Shown in pieces: positions 25,866 through 34,566 of a DNA stretch of 64,000 bases. How positions within the stretch are numbered: position 1 is the first letter of the stretch; each line of letters starts with the position of its first letter. Source of the stretch: Bacillota bacterium (lineage in GTDB: Bacteria > Bacillota > Clostridia > Acetivibrionales > JAMNXU01); the NCBI GenBank assembly GCA_023623175.1, contig JAMNXU010000039.1:62001-126000 (forward strand). The letters run 5' to 3'. A program made the translations under genes and the position numbers. The notes under the pieces were generated by a model that was not told the DNA's origin, searched no databases, and saw nothing but the letters and a program-made list of their open reading frames with translations.

Positions 25866-26621
25866 TTAATATTCATAAATCATGCTGACTGAAGCCGTGA
25901 CTTCAAGCGTACCCGGAGAAATCGGCGTGGTGACGGATTGTTCTGCCATGTCAGCAGCGGAGATTGAACGGGAATAGGTAGGTATGCTGTAACCGCTGTT
26001 TTCAGTTACATTAACAGGCACGGTGAGCTTGATACCAAGGGTATCGGCGATAGTTGCAGCTTTGCTCTTTGCGTTTTCAACCGCTGCTTTCAAAGCCTGG
26101 TTGTAAACCTTGTCGTAATCGCTGAGTCCGAACGTAATGCTCGAGGATTCGTTGGCTCCTTTATCTGCGGCGATATCTATTACCATACCTACATTCTTGA
26201 TATCTCGGACGGTTACCTGGATGGAATTGCTGACCGTATACCCTACAATGTTGCTTATGCCTGTATTCTTGTCATAACTGTATTTAGGCGAAATATTATA
26301 TCCCTGGGTTTTAATGTCTTTTTCGGAAATTCCCGCATTCTTGAGAGCTGCAATAACGGCGTCCATTATCTTGGCGTTTTCCTGCTGGGCCTTTTTAGCG
26401 TCCTTGTTTTCCGTTACAGTACCCAGTGTGACATATGCAATGTCAGGCTCTGCTTTTATTGTTGCTCGACCGGAAACATTTATGGTCCTTTTTGTTTCCT
26501 GCTTATCATCTGCGGCTGCGCTGGAGAAGTTAAACGGAGCCAACAGTGCGGCAACAAGCAATAACACTACGAGGATCGCCGCGCCGGCAACCATTCTTCC
26601 TTTTGAAAGGGTAAAGCTCAT
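25866..26621 (-). CDS. SIMPL domain (DUF541) secreted or membrane-anchored protein
   Basis: A 251-residue protein with an N-terminal hydrophobic segment (about residues 10-28), then a SIMPL/DUF541 domain: INVSGRATIKAEPDIAYV near 45, AKKAQQENAKIM near 75 and TQGYNISPKYSYD near 102. The family includes E. coli YggE and BP26; its function is poorly defined (oxidative-stress phenotypes, channel-like assemblies). ATG 26621 with AAGGAG upstream is preferred to the TTG at 26624. It appears monocistronic and is the divergent neighbour of a small ORF. Confidence 0.88.
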   Translation of the reverse strand: MSFTLSKGRMVAGAAILVVLLLVAALLAPFNFSSAAADDKQETKRTINVSGRATIKAEPDIAYVTLGTVTENKDAKKAQQENAKIMDAVIAALKNAGISEKDIKTQGYNISPKYSYDKNTGISNIVGYTVSNSIQVTVRDIKNVGMVIDIAADKGANESSSITFGLSDYDKVYNQALKAAVENAKSKAATIADTLGIKLTVPVNVTENSGYSIPTYSRSISAADMAEQSVTTPISPGTLEVTASVSMIYEY

Positions 26622-26790
26622 CAAAGATCACTCCTTTGTTTTTTGTAGTTTGTTTTTTGCTTTTTACTTCTTTTGACTGATGGGCGAAGAAAAATGTTCC
26701 AGGCTTTTCAGAAAATTTTTCACAACATGTGGCAAACGGAAGTGCATCGGCATAAACTGCTATATGCCCTTCATGGAGGTTGATCATACC

Positions 26791-26952
26791 ATGAGGAATT
26801 ACAGTGTAAGAACCGTGGGATTCTGGAATTACCTGAGACTTGCTCCGCGCGGCATTGCAAAAAACATGCTGGAATTTGCCGAACGGTATTTCCATATAAT
26901 CATCATTTTAACCGTATTATTTCTCATGTATAAATACCTGGTTTCACATTAA
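26791..26952 (+). CDS. Possible 53-residue single-span membrane protein
   Basis: From ATG 26791, 12 nt after GGAGG (26775-26779), the frame encodes a basic N-terminal part (MRNYSVRTVGFWNYLRLAPR) and a C-terminal hydrophobic helix (HIIIILTVLFLMYKYLV). Upstream in-frame starts exist to 26680 but lack a ribosome site. I do not recognise a family. The length, hydrophobic C-terminus and SD-like site support it weakly. Confidence 0.35.
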   Translation: MRNYSVRTVGFWNYLRLAPRGIAKNMLEFAERYFHIIIILTVLFLMYKYLVSH

Positions 26953-26959
26953 AAAAACT

Positions 26960-27207
26960 GGGACACGGGGACGGTTCTTCTGTCCCGTTTTGAAAGTGAT
27001 AAAACCTTTCCAATGTCTCGCTTTAGCTTCATTAATTCTTGAGGAAAGGACAAAGGAACCGTCCCCTTGTCCCACTTTGGGACAAGAGAACCGTCCCCGT
27101 GTCCCGAAATGGGACAAGAGAACCGTCCCCGTGTCCTGCCGGGAAGTTCCTGTGTCCATCAGCGTAACCCTTCCGCCTCGCCCATGGGAGAACCGTTTTC
27201 CTGTCCC
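26960..27207. repeat. REP-like palindromic repeat cluster A
   Basis: Copies of the imperfect palindrome GGGACA..GGGGACGGTTCT.TGTCCC: 26960-26986 in one orientation; 27048-27073, 27079-27105 and 27111-27137 inverted; and a degenerate copy at 27186-27207 inside the 3' end of the L,D-transpeptidase gene. The cluster fills a convergent gap. Such GGGGACGGTTCTC sequences are scattered in many Clostridia genomes and are associated with Y1/RAYT transposases, none of which is in this window. Confidence 0.85.
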
Positions 27208-28031
27208 GGATCTCCTTGTCCCGGTGATACGGTGGCCGCCGGGGAAGGCAACAATGTCGGAGGTATCGGAGAGGGAAGTGTTTCCAGTTCTTTTGCTTTC
27301 TCCAGTATTTTGTTATATGTAGAAATATTCACGACGCCGGTCTGGTAAAGACCGTGATCTTTTTGGAATTTCTTTACGCTTTCTCTTAAAATGTTGCCGA
27401 ATTTGCCGTCGGGATAACCCTGATAATATCCCAATTTTTTCAGCGCTTTCTGGATTTCAAGCACGTCGGATCCCACGTCGCCGCTTTTCATCGTCCTGAA
27501 CGGGCGGTTTTTATGTACTATTTTGACGATTGTCCCATGAGGCACAATCCTGTACAATTCCCTTACATCGTTGTTTTTCATGCGGATACAGCCCTTGGAC
27601 TGGTTGGACTTTCCCACAAACCAGGGTTCAACAGTGCCGTGAATGCCGTATTTGCCCCAGGGTACGTTTAAACCCATCCAGGCACCGCCAAATCCCTCGC
27701 CCCACGTGTCTTTTGTAATGATTTTCCATGTGCCCAGCGGAGTGGGAGTTGAAGGCTTTCCTCCCGATACGGGATAAATTTTGAGAAGTTCTCCGTCCTT
27801 GTAAACATACATCTGGCAGATGTCCAGGTTTATATAAATATAATAGCCTTTTGTTATTTCAGGTTCTTCCGGCAAATTGTCGTTAATGTCCTGATCATTT
27901 TCATGATATACCGCTATCCCATTCTCGTTACTGTGGAAGCAGTCATTGAGATGCGTATAGCTGTATGCGACAAAAATAAATATAACAAATATTGATAATA
28001 CCGCCGCTGTAATTATTCTTTTCACAGCCAC
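27159..28031 (-). CDS. L,D-transpeptidase (YkuD) with peptidoglycan-binding domain
   Basis: A 290-residue membrane-anchored cell-wall enzyme. A membrane segment spans about residues 7-24. The YkuD domain (about 60-185) has GTWKI, YGIHGT (catalytic His) and the nucleophile in SKGCIRM near residue 150. A PG_binding_1 domain (about 195-250) has GSDVLEIQKALKKLGYY. It forms 3-3 crosslinks or tethers wall proteins. The Pro/Ser-rich tail after residue 258 ends in sequence written by a REP copy (GQENGSPMG), so the natural C-terminus was probably shorter or different. GTG 28031 follows GGAGG by 7 nt. Confidence 0.9.
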   Translation of the reverse strand: MAVKRIITAAVLSIFVIFIFVAYSYTHLNDCFHSNENGIAVYHENDQDINDNLPEEPEITKGYYIYINLDICQMYVYKDGELLKIYPVSGGKPSTPTPLGTWKIITKDTWGEGFGGAWMGLNVPWGKYGIHGTVEPWFVGKSNQSKGCIRMKNNDVRELYRIVPHGTIVKIVHKNRPFRTMKSGDVGSDVLEIQKALKKLGYYQGYPDGKFGNILRESVKKFQKDHGLYQTGVVNISTYNKILEKAKELETLPSPIPPTLLPSPAATVSPGQGDPGQENGSPMGEAEGLR

Positions 28032-28138
28032 TTACATACCTCCGAGCAAATGCACGGCAAAGTGAATTATTGTTTTCACTGCTTATATATATGAAAGAGA
28101 AATACGAATAATAATCTTTTTAAACAAAGGAGTAAGTA

Positions 28139-28300
28139 ATGGAAAATAACCGAATAACAATTGGCGGTTTGCGAAATATATATGGAAAAGGTCGAATGTT
28201 TGCACGTGGTTTTATTGACCAAAATATTTCAGTAGTATATACTATTTTAATAGTTAGTGTCAAAAAGTCAGTTTTATCTTGGCTCACGGGGGAATATTGA
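28139..28300 (+). CDS. Possible 53-residue ORF overlapping the next start codon
   Basis: AAAGGAGTAAGTA precedes ATG 28139, an excellent ribosome site. The frame encodes a polar N-terminus (MENNRITIGGLRNIYGKG) and a hydrophobic stretch (ISVVYTILIVSV) and ends with TGA sharing its last base with the ATG of the next gene (TGATG). This arrangement suggests a coupled small membrane protein or leader peptide. No family is recognised. Confidence 0.38.
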   Translation: MENNRITIGGLRNIYGKGRMFARGFIDQNISVVYTILIVSVKKSVLSWLTGEY

Positions 28301-28752
28301 TGAAGAAAAAAAATACCTTAATGTATGCCCTGGCGCTGGTTATAGTGCTGGGTGCAGTAGTAGTCGGGTATTTTGCGTTGAGGGAAAGCGGGACGGATTC
28401 GTCACGCAAACCGGACACGACACAGAATGGTACCGCTGAAAACCCGGAAGAAACCGGGAAAAGCGAAACCGGAGACGAGGACACAACCCTGAAGCCCGAT
28501 GAAATCATTAAGGATTCCACGCTTACAAAAGAACTCGGCGATGAAAAAATAGTCGAAATAGGCCAGATATATGTTCGCGGAGGAATTGCCTACGGCGCCA
28601 TCGTTGTCAGGGATAACGCAAGCAACAAGGAAGCCCGGAAGGTGGCCGAGAAATATATGGAAAAATTAAAGAAGAAATACAAGGATATGAAAATAAACGT
28701 GCAGGTTGTCAGAAACGGAGAGAACATTGTTAACCTGACGCACGGGTTTTAA
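28300..28752 (+). CDS. Small secreted or membrane-anchored protein of unknown function
   Basis: A 150-residue protein with an N-terminal membrane segment (MKKKNTLMYALALVIVL and on), a low-complexity Thr/Glu/Asp linker to about residue 70, and a C-terminal alpha/beta domain (LGDEKIVEIGQIYVRGG, ARKVAEKYMEKLKKKYKDM, VQVVRNGENIV). The linker-plus-domain design fits an extracytoplasmic protein; the C-terminal fold resembles sporulation or YhcN-like small domains, but I do not assign it. GGGGGA precedes ATG 28300. A hairpin terminator follows at 28786. Confidence 0.6.
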   Translation: MKKKNTLMYALALVIVLGAVVVGYFALRESGTDSSRKPDTTQNGTAENPEETGKSETGDEDTTLKPDEIIKDSTLTKELGDEKIVEIGQIYVRGGIAYGAIVVRDNASNKEARKVAEKYMEKLKKKYKDMKINVQVVRNGENIVNLTHGF

Positions 28753-28785
28753 TTACGTGCCGAAAAAACAGCAGAAAAAATGAGA

Positions 28786-28815
28786 AAAACAGTTGAAAAC
28801 AACTGTTTTTTCTTT
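28786..28815 (+). terminator. Rho-independent terminator
   Basis: AAAACAGTTG, loop AAAA, CAACTGTTTTTTCTTTTT: a 10-bp stem followed by a T-rich run, 34 nt after the preceding gene and before the convergent degU gene. Confidence 0.9.
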
Positions 28816-28939
28816 TTGTCAAAAATCCTGTATTCCAAATTGGGACAAAAACAGCTAAAAAAACGACGTGGATATTAATTCAAACGACTTTCAATTCTAA
28901 ATGACTTTCAAAGCTGCATCGCATCATGCTGCATATGAA

Positions 28940-29590
28940 CTATGACTTGAGGTTATGTTTCAGTGCATATATGGCTGCCTGGGTCCGGTCGGAAACGTTG
29001 AGCTTCTTAAATATGTTGGAAACATGGTTCTTTACCGTCTTTTCGCTTATGTACAGATGCTTTGCTATTTCCTTGTTTATCATTCCCTCTGCAATGAGGT
29101 CGAGTACTTCTATTTCCCTTGAAGTCAGTTTGTTCTTTACATAGCTGTTCTTTTCGCGAAGCGTTACCCTGTTGAATTCTTTAACGAGTTCCGTTGTCAT
29201 ATTGGGCTGGATATATGTCTGACCATTGTAGACATTCCGTATGGCGTCAATCAGAACAGAAGGTTCCGCGTCTTTGAGCACATAACCCTCGGCGCCCATT
29301 TGTATTGTTTTTATAAGGTACTCCCTGTCCTGGTGAATGGTAAGTACAATGATTTTGAAAGCGCTGTTTTTTTGCTTGAGTTCCTTAATTGCCTGCAGGC
29401 CGTTGGTACCGGGCATGTTTATATCCATCAGGATGACGTCGGGTTTTCGTTCAAGAGCCAGTTTAACGGCATCTTCCCCGTTGGATGCCTGACTGATTAC
29501 AGTAATATCGTTTTCCAGCTCAAGAATCTGGGCCAATCCCTGCCTGACCATTACATGGTCATCTGCAATCAGTACTTTAATCTTGTTCAT
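28940..29590 (-). CDS. degU: DegU-like NarL/FixJ family response regulator
   Basis: A 216-residue two-component regulator. The receiver domain has the acidic pair in LIADDHVMVRQG (Asp10/11), the phospho-acceptor in ILMDINMPGTNG near residue 56 and the switch Lys in YVLKDAEPS near 105. The LuxR-type HTH covers LTSREIEVLDLIAEGM to KNHVSNIFKKLNV. GGAGG precedes ATG 29590, an upstream start at 29608 being less likely. Its start overlaps the end of the sensor kinase by 14 nt. In Bacillus DegU controls exoenzymes, motility and competence; here the same regulon type is inferred. Confidence 0.92.
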   Translation of the reverse strand: MNKIKVLIADDHVMVRQGLAQILELENDITVISQASNGEDAVKLALERKPDVILMDINMPGTNGLQAIKELKQKNSAFKIIVLTIHQDREYLIKTIQMGAEGYVLKDAEPSVLIDAIRNVYNGQTYIQPNMTTELVKEFNRVTLREKNSYVKNKLTSREIEVLDLIAEGMINKEIAKHLYISEKTVKNHVSNIFKKLNVSDRTQAAIYALKHNLKS

Positions 29591-30761
29591 CTGGTACCTC
29601 CTTCTCATTTACCAAAGGTATCATTATTTGTAACCGGGTACCTTTACCCGGTTTTGAATAAATGGCAAATTCGCCGTCCAAGAGCTCTATTCTTTCCTTG
29701 ATGCTTATCAGGCCAAAGCCGTTTTCAAAATTAACGTTGCATTTGGCTTTCAGCTTCTCCGTATCAAATCCAACGCCATCATCGTAAATGTACAGTCTTA
29801 GCATCTGTTCGCTTATATCAAGATTTATGGCAGCATTGAGAGCATGTGCATGCTTGCATATATTACTCAGGGCTTCCTGCACGATCCTGAAAACTGTCAG
29901 CGAAACAGCAGGTTTGAGATCGCTGCAGTTGCCGTTGGCCTTAAAGGAAACTTCAATGCCCGTTTCGTCCTGAAAAGTAATAACATACCTTTGAAGCGTC
30001 GGGATCAAACCCAGGTCATCGAGCGACATGGGCCTGAGATTGTATATGATCCTCCTGATGTCCTGGAGGCTTTCTCGTACAATCTTTTTCAGCTGCTGCA
30101 ACTCTTCTTTTGTCCTGCCGGGATCGGCATCGATAAGCCTTTCACAGATCTCGGCCTTTAAAACCACATTGGACATGGACTGGGCAGGACCGTCATGAAT
30201 TTCACGGGCAACTCTCTGCCTCTCTTCTTCCTGGGCCTGTATAATGCGGAAACCTAACATTTGTTTTTGCTGAATATTTTCGAGTTGTTTACTCATTTCC
30301 GTCAGATCGCCGGTGAGGTAACTGAGAGCGACATTCACATTCTGAATAAGATTTTCGGCTTTCTCTATGGTCCTGAAAGATTCCTTTAGCCTTATTTCAA
30401 GGTCATTGCGCCTTTTTACCAGGAACTGCTCGTTCTCTCGCTTTACCGCAAGTTCCACGCGGAGGTTGTCGGCTTCTTCATAGGCTTTCCTCAGCTCTTC
30501 CTGGGTGTATTTGCTAAAATCCCGGTTGACAATGAGGAGTCTTTTTCTGCTTTCCTTGAGCTTCTTCTCGGTATCTTCTATGCTTTTAATAAGATCGAGA
30601 ATTTGAGTCTGAAGCAATTTCAGTTCTTCATTGAGTTTTTTGTTTTCATTCCGGGCGTTTTCGGCTATATCGCATATTTCCTGTTTTCCTTTTTGGATCG
30701 CGTCAACGGTTTTCTTAATAATATTATCCAGTTTTGCTATATCAAGTTTATAATTTGCCAC
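29577..30761 (-). CDS. degS: DegS-like cytoplasmic sensor histidine kinase
   Basis: A 394-residue soluble kinase without membrane segments. An N-terminal DegS sensor coiled coil covers about residues 10-180 (KKLNEELKLLQTQILDLIKS and following). The HisKA_3 box is EEERQRVAREIHDGPAQS, with His near residue 190; the ATPase part has NICKHAHAL and DDGVGFDTEKL and ends GKGTRLQIMIPL. GTG 30761, just after GGGGTTTGG, is preferred over TTG 30776. It is the partner of the downstream DegU-like regulator. Confidence 0.92.
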   Translation of the reverse strand: MANYKLDIAKLDNIIKKTVDAIQKGKQEICDIAENARNENKKLNEELKLLQTQILDLIKSIEDTEKKLKESRKRLLIVNRDFSKYTQEELRKAYEEADNLRVELAVKRENEQFLVKRRNDLEIRLKESFRTIEKAENLIQNVNVALSYLTGDLTEMSKQLENIQQKQMLGFRIIQAQEEERQRVAREIHDGPAQSMSNVVLKAEICERLIDADPGRTKEELQQLKKIVRESLQDIRRIIYNLRPMSLDDLGLIPTLQRYVITFQDETGIEVSFKANGNCSDLKPAVSLTVFRIVQEALSNICKHAHALNAAINLDISEQMLRLYIYDDGVGFDTEKLKAKCNVNFENGFGLISIKERIELLDGEFAIYSKPGKGTRLQIMIPLVNEKEVPDEQD

Positions 30762-31122
30762 TCCCAAACCCCTCAACTTTTTTGTCAGAAATCGGATAGG
30801 CGAGCTGTCAAGAAAGCAAATAAACAGAAAGCACTTTTTTCCTTTTTCATGAGTTAATTATAACACCTTGTCCTGTCCATATCAAATAGGATTTTGGCAT
30901 AATTCATTGAAAAAGGTCGTAATTTTGACGAAGTTATATCAATAAAAACTACTTTATTTTACAAAAAAACATAAAAATTTACACTGGTAGAATCTTCAGC
31001 ATTATTGCTTATTAAATTTCCAGAAATAAAAGCTGGTTACATTTTTTTCACTTGTCCTTTTTCAGGGTAGTCGATTATTAATTGAATTTTTAGCTGGCTA
31101 TAATAGATTAACTGTATAATCC
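30762..31122. other. Intergenic region upstream of degSU and the GH16 remnant
   Basis: An AT-rich 361-nt divergent gap. TATAAT occurs at 31099-31104 and 31115-31120 on the plus strand ahead of the GH16 remnant; no convincing -35 partner was found. The degSU promoter must lie here on the minus strand but I cannot place it with confidence. No ORF or RNA gene is visible. Confidence 0.45.
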
Positions 31123-31426
31123 ATGTACAAGCGCAGGGTAATGAAAGCCATGACACTTTTTCTGTGCGTACTTATGACAGGATGCACTTCGTCAGGTAAA
31201 AAGCCTTCGCCGGATTCTTCGGATTCGGCGGAAAACTCCGATCCGAATGGAAACTCGTATGGTCCGATGAATTATTTGCCGATGATTACCTAACGGAATT
31301 TCACAATGAACATACCTGCGCCTGGACCTGGCCGTCGGCGGCAACTGGCACGGCAGTCCCGACGATACGACCGTTTTTCCGCAAAGGTATAATATAGACT
31401 GGGCAAGGGTGTATCAGAAGAAATAG
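31123..31426 (+). pseudogene. Remnant of a secreted GH16 beta-glucanase (laminarinase-like) lipoprotein
   Basis: The first frame (31123-31293) encodes a lipoprotein signal, MYKRRVMKAMTLFLCVLMTG then Cys, and a Ser/Asp-rich linker. From 31248 a second frame reads WKLVWSDE, the usual beginning of GH16 catalytic domains. From about 31334 a third frame reads LDLAVGGNWHGSPDDTTVFP and then VYQKK-stop at 31426, the usual GH16 C-terminus. The roughly 180-200 residue catalytic middle with the ExDxxE nucleophile site is gone. So the gene suffered a large internal deletion and two frame changes. The three parts are in the correct order, which rules out chance similarity. Confidence 0.8.
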
Positions 31427-31457
31427 GCTTGATAGGCTTAATATCTGGTGTGACGCG

Positions 31458-31492
31458 AAAAGCACGGTAACCGTTGCCGGAACCGTGCTTTC
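31458..31492 (-). terminator. Hairpin between GH16 remnant and homocysteine methyltransferase gene
   Basis: AAAGCACGGT (31458-31467) pairs with ACCGTGCTTT (31482-31491) around a 14-nt loop that can extend the stem. It lies 4 nt from the stop codon of the leftward gene and is a probable terminator for it, although the T run on that strand is short. Confidence 0.6.
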
Positions 31493-31495
31493 AGT

Positions 31496-32809
31496 TTACA
31501 GGACTTTGGGGTCAATAATAGTACTGCCGTACCTGGAGCAAATTGCCAGGAAATTCTTCATGTTTTCAATTTCCCTTTCGGGAAGTATAACGCCGGCTTT
31601 GCCGCGGTAAATTCTCAATGCTTTCTCCAGGGCTTCAAGATTTTCGGTTTTTAAAATAAACGGTTCGCGGATATAGCCCTGGGCTTCATTAATAACCCTG
31701 GCATACAGTTCCGCATCCGCGCATGCCGAATCTATGTCGATATATATGTAATCATAGCCCCCGGCGGCCAGTTCCAGCGCTTTGTCCGCAATAAATCCCA
31801 GGTCGCGGGATTTCAAGGCATCGGCAAGTTCGCCGTCCTGTTCGCTGCTGAGATATCCGGCGCTCAAATTGCCGCTTTCAAGGCACAGGCTCTTTGTTCC
31901 CGAAGTAATGACAAGCGCCGGAGAATAGTCGATAGGAGGAACTTCAATTTCAGCCAGCTCTTTTTTAAGAGCTGCTATAAGCTCGGGAGTTGTCCCGCAG
32001 CAACCTCCAATCAGCCTGACGCCGGCATTTACATAATCTTTGACAAGGGCGGTGAACTGGCTTGTTATGTCGCAGTAAACCGTTTTCCCGTCAACAACTT
32101 CGGGCAACCCGGCATTTGGCTTGACGCTGAGATATACTCCTGCTTTTGACATTTCCCTGATAATGCCGAGCAGGTGCTCCGGACCGAGGGAGCAGTTGGT
32201 GCCGACCATATCGGCCCCGAGGGATTTAAGGACAACAGCCGCAGTGTAGGGGTCTGTTCCCATCAGCGTTTTTCCGTTGGCTTCAAAGGTCATCGAACAG
32301 ATTACGGGAAGGTCGCAGGTCTCCCTGGCTGCAATCAGAGCGGCTCTCATTTCCGCAAGGTCCGTGAATGTCTCGAAATTAATGACATCAACGCCACCGT
32401 CCGCAAGAGCCTTTATTTGCTCCTTATACACGTTGTAGGCTTCTTCAAAGGTCAAATCACCCGCTGGTTCAAACATTCTGCCCGTGGGACCGACCGATGC
32501 AGCTACGAAACCCCTGCTGCCCATGACTTCGCACGCCAGCCTTGCGCCTTCAAAATTTATTTCATAGGTTTTGTCTGCAAGGCCGTATTTCTCGAGCTGG
32601 CAACGGTTGCCCGGGAAAGTGTTGGTCTGGATTACGTCAGAGCCCGCATTCCTGTAGGAAAGATAGACTTCCCTGACCTTATCCTTTTTTGTCAGGTTCC
32701 ATTCTTCAGCGCACTCGCCGCCTCCAAGGCCCATTTTTTGGAGAAGGTATCCTTTCGAGCCGTCATAAACCAGCACCCGTTCCCTTATAGCCTTTATAAA
32801 CTCGTTCAT
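31496..32809 (-). CDS. Homocysteine S-methyltransferase family protein (MetH N-terminal/BHMT-like)
   Basis: A 437-residue zinc TIM barrel that transfers a methyl group to homocysteine: VYDGSKGYLLQKMG at the start, DVIQTNTF near residue 58, GTNCS (first zinc Cys) near 204 and IGGCCGT (two zinc Cys) near 270. Residues about 300-437 form an extra domain, not part of the barrel, with no motif that I recognise. Full MetH cobalamin and pterin domains are absent, so a partner or another methyl donor (for example S-methylmethionine) is needed. It starts 47 nt after the acyl-CoA synthetase gene and shares its T-box leader. Confidence 0.87.
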   Translation of the reverse strand: MNEFIKAIRERVLVYDGSKGYLLQKMGLGGGECAEEWNLTKKDKVREVYLSYRNAGSDVIQTNTFPGNRCQLEKYGLADKTYEINFEGARLACEVMGSRGFVAASVGPTGRMFEPAGDLTFEEAYNVYKEQIKALADGGVDVINFETFTDLAEMRAALIAARETCDLPVICSMTFEANGKTLMGTDPYTAAVVLKSLGADMVGTNCSLGPEHLLGIIREMSKAGVYLSVKPNAGLPEVVDGKTVYCDITSQFTALVKDYVNAGVRLIGGCCGTTPELIAALKKELAEIEVPPIDYSPALVITSGTKSLCLESGNLSAGYLSSEQDGELADALKSRDLGFIADKALELAAGGYDYIYIDIDSACADAELYARVINEAQGYIREPFILKTENLEALEKALRIYRGKAGVILPEREIENMKNFLAICSRYGSTIIDPKVL

Positions 32810-32856
32810 GTCAGTTCGCTTCCTTTCAGTTCAGGCAAATTATCCAGGCAGATTGA

Positions 32857-34521
32857 TCAGGCAGTTTCTATTGAAGCAGCGTCGTGAAGATTGAATTTTT
32901 CAATGGCCATTTCGCGAAGCCTGAATTTCTGGATTTTCCCGCTTGCCGTCATGGGGAATTCATCCATGAACCATACGTATTTCGGAGTCTTATGTCTCGC
33001 CATATGGCTTTTTACATATTCCTTGATTTCCTCTTCAGTAATTTTAACATTATCCTTGAGGATAATACAAGCCAGAACCTCTTCTCCGTAATCCTTGCTC
33101 GGCACACCGACCACCTGGACGTCCCTGACTGCGGGATGCGTGTACAGGAACTCTTCTATTTCCTTGGGATAAATGTTTTCGCCGCCGCGTATTATCATGT
33201 CCTTAATGCGGCCCGTGATTTTAAAATAGCCGTTTTCGTCCATCACTGCAAGATCCCCCGTATGGAGCCATCCTTCGCTGTCGATGGCCTGGGCCGTGGC
33301 TTCGGGCATTTTATAATACCCTTTCATGACATTATACCCGCGTACCACGAATTCACCCGGCGTTCCGGGCGGGACGTCCTTTCCGGTCGCAGGGTCTATA
33401 ATCTTGCATTCCATGTTCGGAAAAGCCTTTCCGACAGTGGAAACCCTCAGTTCTATGCTGTCATCGACGCTCGTCATGGTGCAGCCCGGCGAAGCTTCGG
33501 TCTGCCCGTAAACGATGGTGATTTCCCTTGCGCCCATTACATCGATGACCTGTCTCATGACTTTTATCGGGCACGGGGAACCGGCCATTATACCGGTCCT
33601 GAGCCTGTCGAAACGGTATTTGCGAAAGTCCGGGTGTTCAAGCATTGCGATAAACATCGTCGGCACACCATGGACTGCGGTGCATTTCTCATTTTGGAGC
33701 GCTTCCATAACTTTTACGGGGCTGAAGTATTCTATGGGAACCATCGTGGTTGCGTGGGTAACGCTGGCCATTACGCCAAGAACTGAACCGAAACAATGGA
33801 AGAAAGGTACGGGAATGCAAAGCCTGTCTTCTTTTGTAAGTTTCATGCCGTCCCCTATGCTTTTTCCGTTGTTTACAAGGTTGAAATGAGTCAGCATGAC
33901 CCCCTTGGGGAATCCCGTGGTACCCGATGTATACTGCATGTTTATCACATCATGCACATCGAGGCTTTCCTGCCTGCGCCTTAGTTCCTCGTCCGTAACC
34001 TGTTTCGACATTTCATAAAGGTCGTTCCAGTTGTACATGCCTTTATGCTTCTCGTCGCCTATGTATATGACGTTTTTGAGAAATGGAAGGCCTTCATTTT
34101 TCAGTTCTCCGGGTTTGCAGTGGTCAAGCTCGGGACACAGCTGCCGGATTGCCTCAACGTAGTTGCTGTCCTTGAATCCGTCAATAAGGATAAGCGTTGA
34201 TGAATCCGACTGCCTTAGCAGGTATTCCAGCTCGAATACTTTGTAGTTGGTGTTTACTGTTACCAGGACAGCGCCGATTTTGGCCGTAGCAAACATGGCA
34301 AGAAGCCATTCCGGCCGGTTGGTTGCCCATATGGCTACATGGTCTCCCTTTTTGATTCCCATTGCCATTAAACCCTTTGCAACCATGTTGCACAGATCCC
34401 TGAACTGCGAATAGGTTTTTCTGAAAGGCCTGTCCGTGTACACTACTGCTTCATGATCGGGATGCTTTTCTGCTACCTGGTCAAGCAAATCTCCGATGGT
34501 GATATTCCACAATTCACTCAT
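32857..34521 (-). CDS. AMP-forming acyl-CoA synthetase (FadD-like)
   Basis: A 554-residue ANL-superfamily enzyme that activates a carboxylic acid to acyl-AMP and then acyl-CoA. Motifs: the phosphate-binding MQYTSGTTGFPKGV near residue 194, TIVYGQTEASPG near 334, GWLHTGDLAVMDENGYF near 416, GRIKDMIIRGGENIYPKEIE near 436 and the catalytic Lys in TASGKIQKF near 525. GGAGG precedes ATG 34521. It is the first gene of a T-box controlled unit with the homocysteine methyltransferase. The substrate is not predictable; medium-chain or branched acids are possible. Confidence 0.92.
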   Translation of the reverse strand: MSELWNITIGDLLDQVAEKHPDHEAVVYTDRPFRKTYSQFRDLCNMVAKGLMAMGIKKGDHVAIWATNRPEWLLAMFATAKIGAVLVTVNTNYKVFELEYLLRQSDSSTLILIDGFKDSNYVEAIRQLCPELDHCKPGELKNEGLPFLKNVIYIGDEKHKGMYNWNDLYEMSKQVTDEELRRRQESLDVHDVINMQYTSGTTGFPKGVMLTHFNLVNNGKSIGDGMKLTKEDRLCIPVPFFHCFGSVLGVMASVTHATTMVPIEYFSPVKVMEALQNEKCTAVHGVPTMFIAMLEHPDFRKYRFDRLRTGIMAGSPCPIKVMRQVIDVMGAREITIVYGQTEASPGCTMTSVDDSIELRVSTVGKAFPNMECKIIDPATGKDVPPGTPGEFVVRGYNVMKGYYKMPEATAQAIDSEGWLHTGDLAVMDENGYFKITGRIKDMIIRGGENIYPKEIEEFLYTHPAVRDVQVVGVPSKDYGEEVLACIILKDNVKITEEEIKEYVKSHMARHKTPKYVWFMDEFPMTASGKIQKFRLREMAIEKFNLHDAASIETA

Positions 34522-34566
34522 TTTGACCTCCGTTGCTCCTTGTGCTTGATACGATCTTCTTATGTA

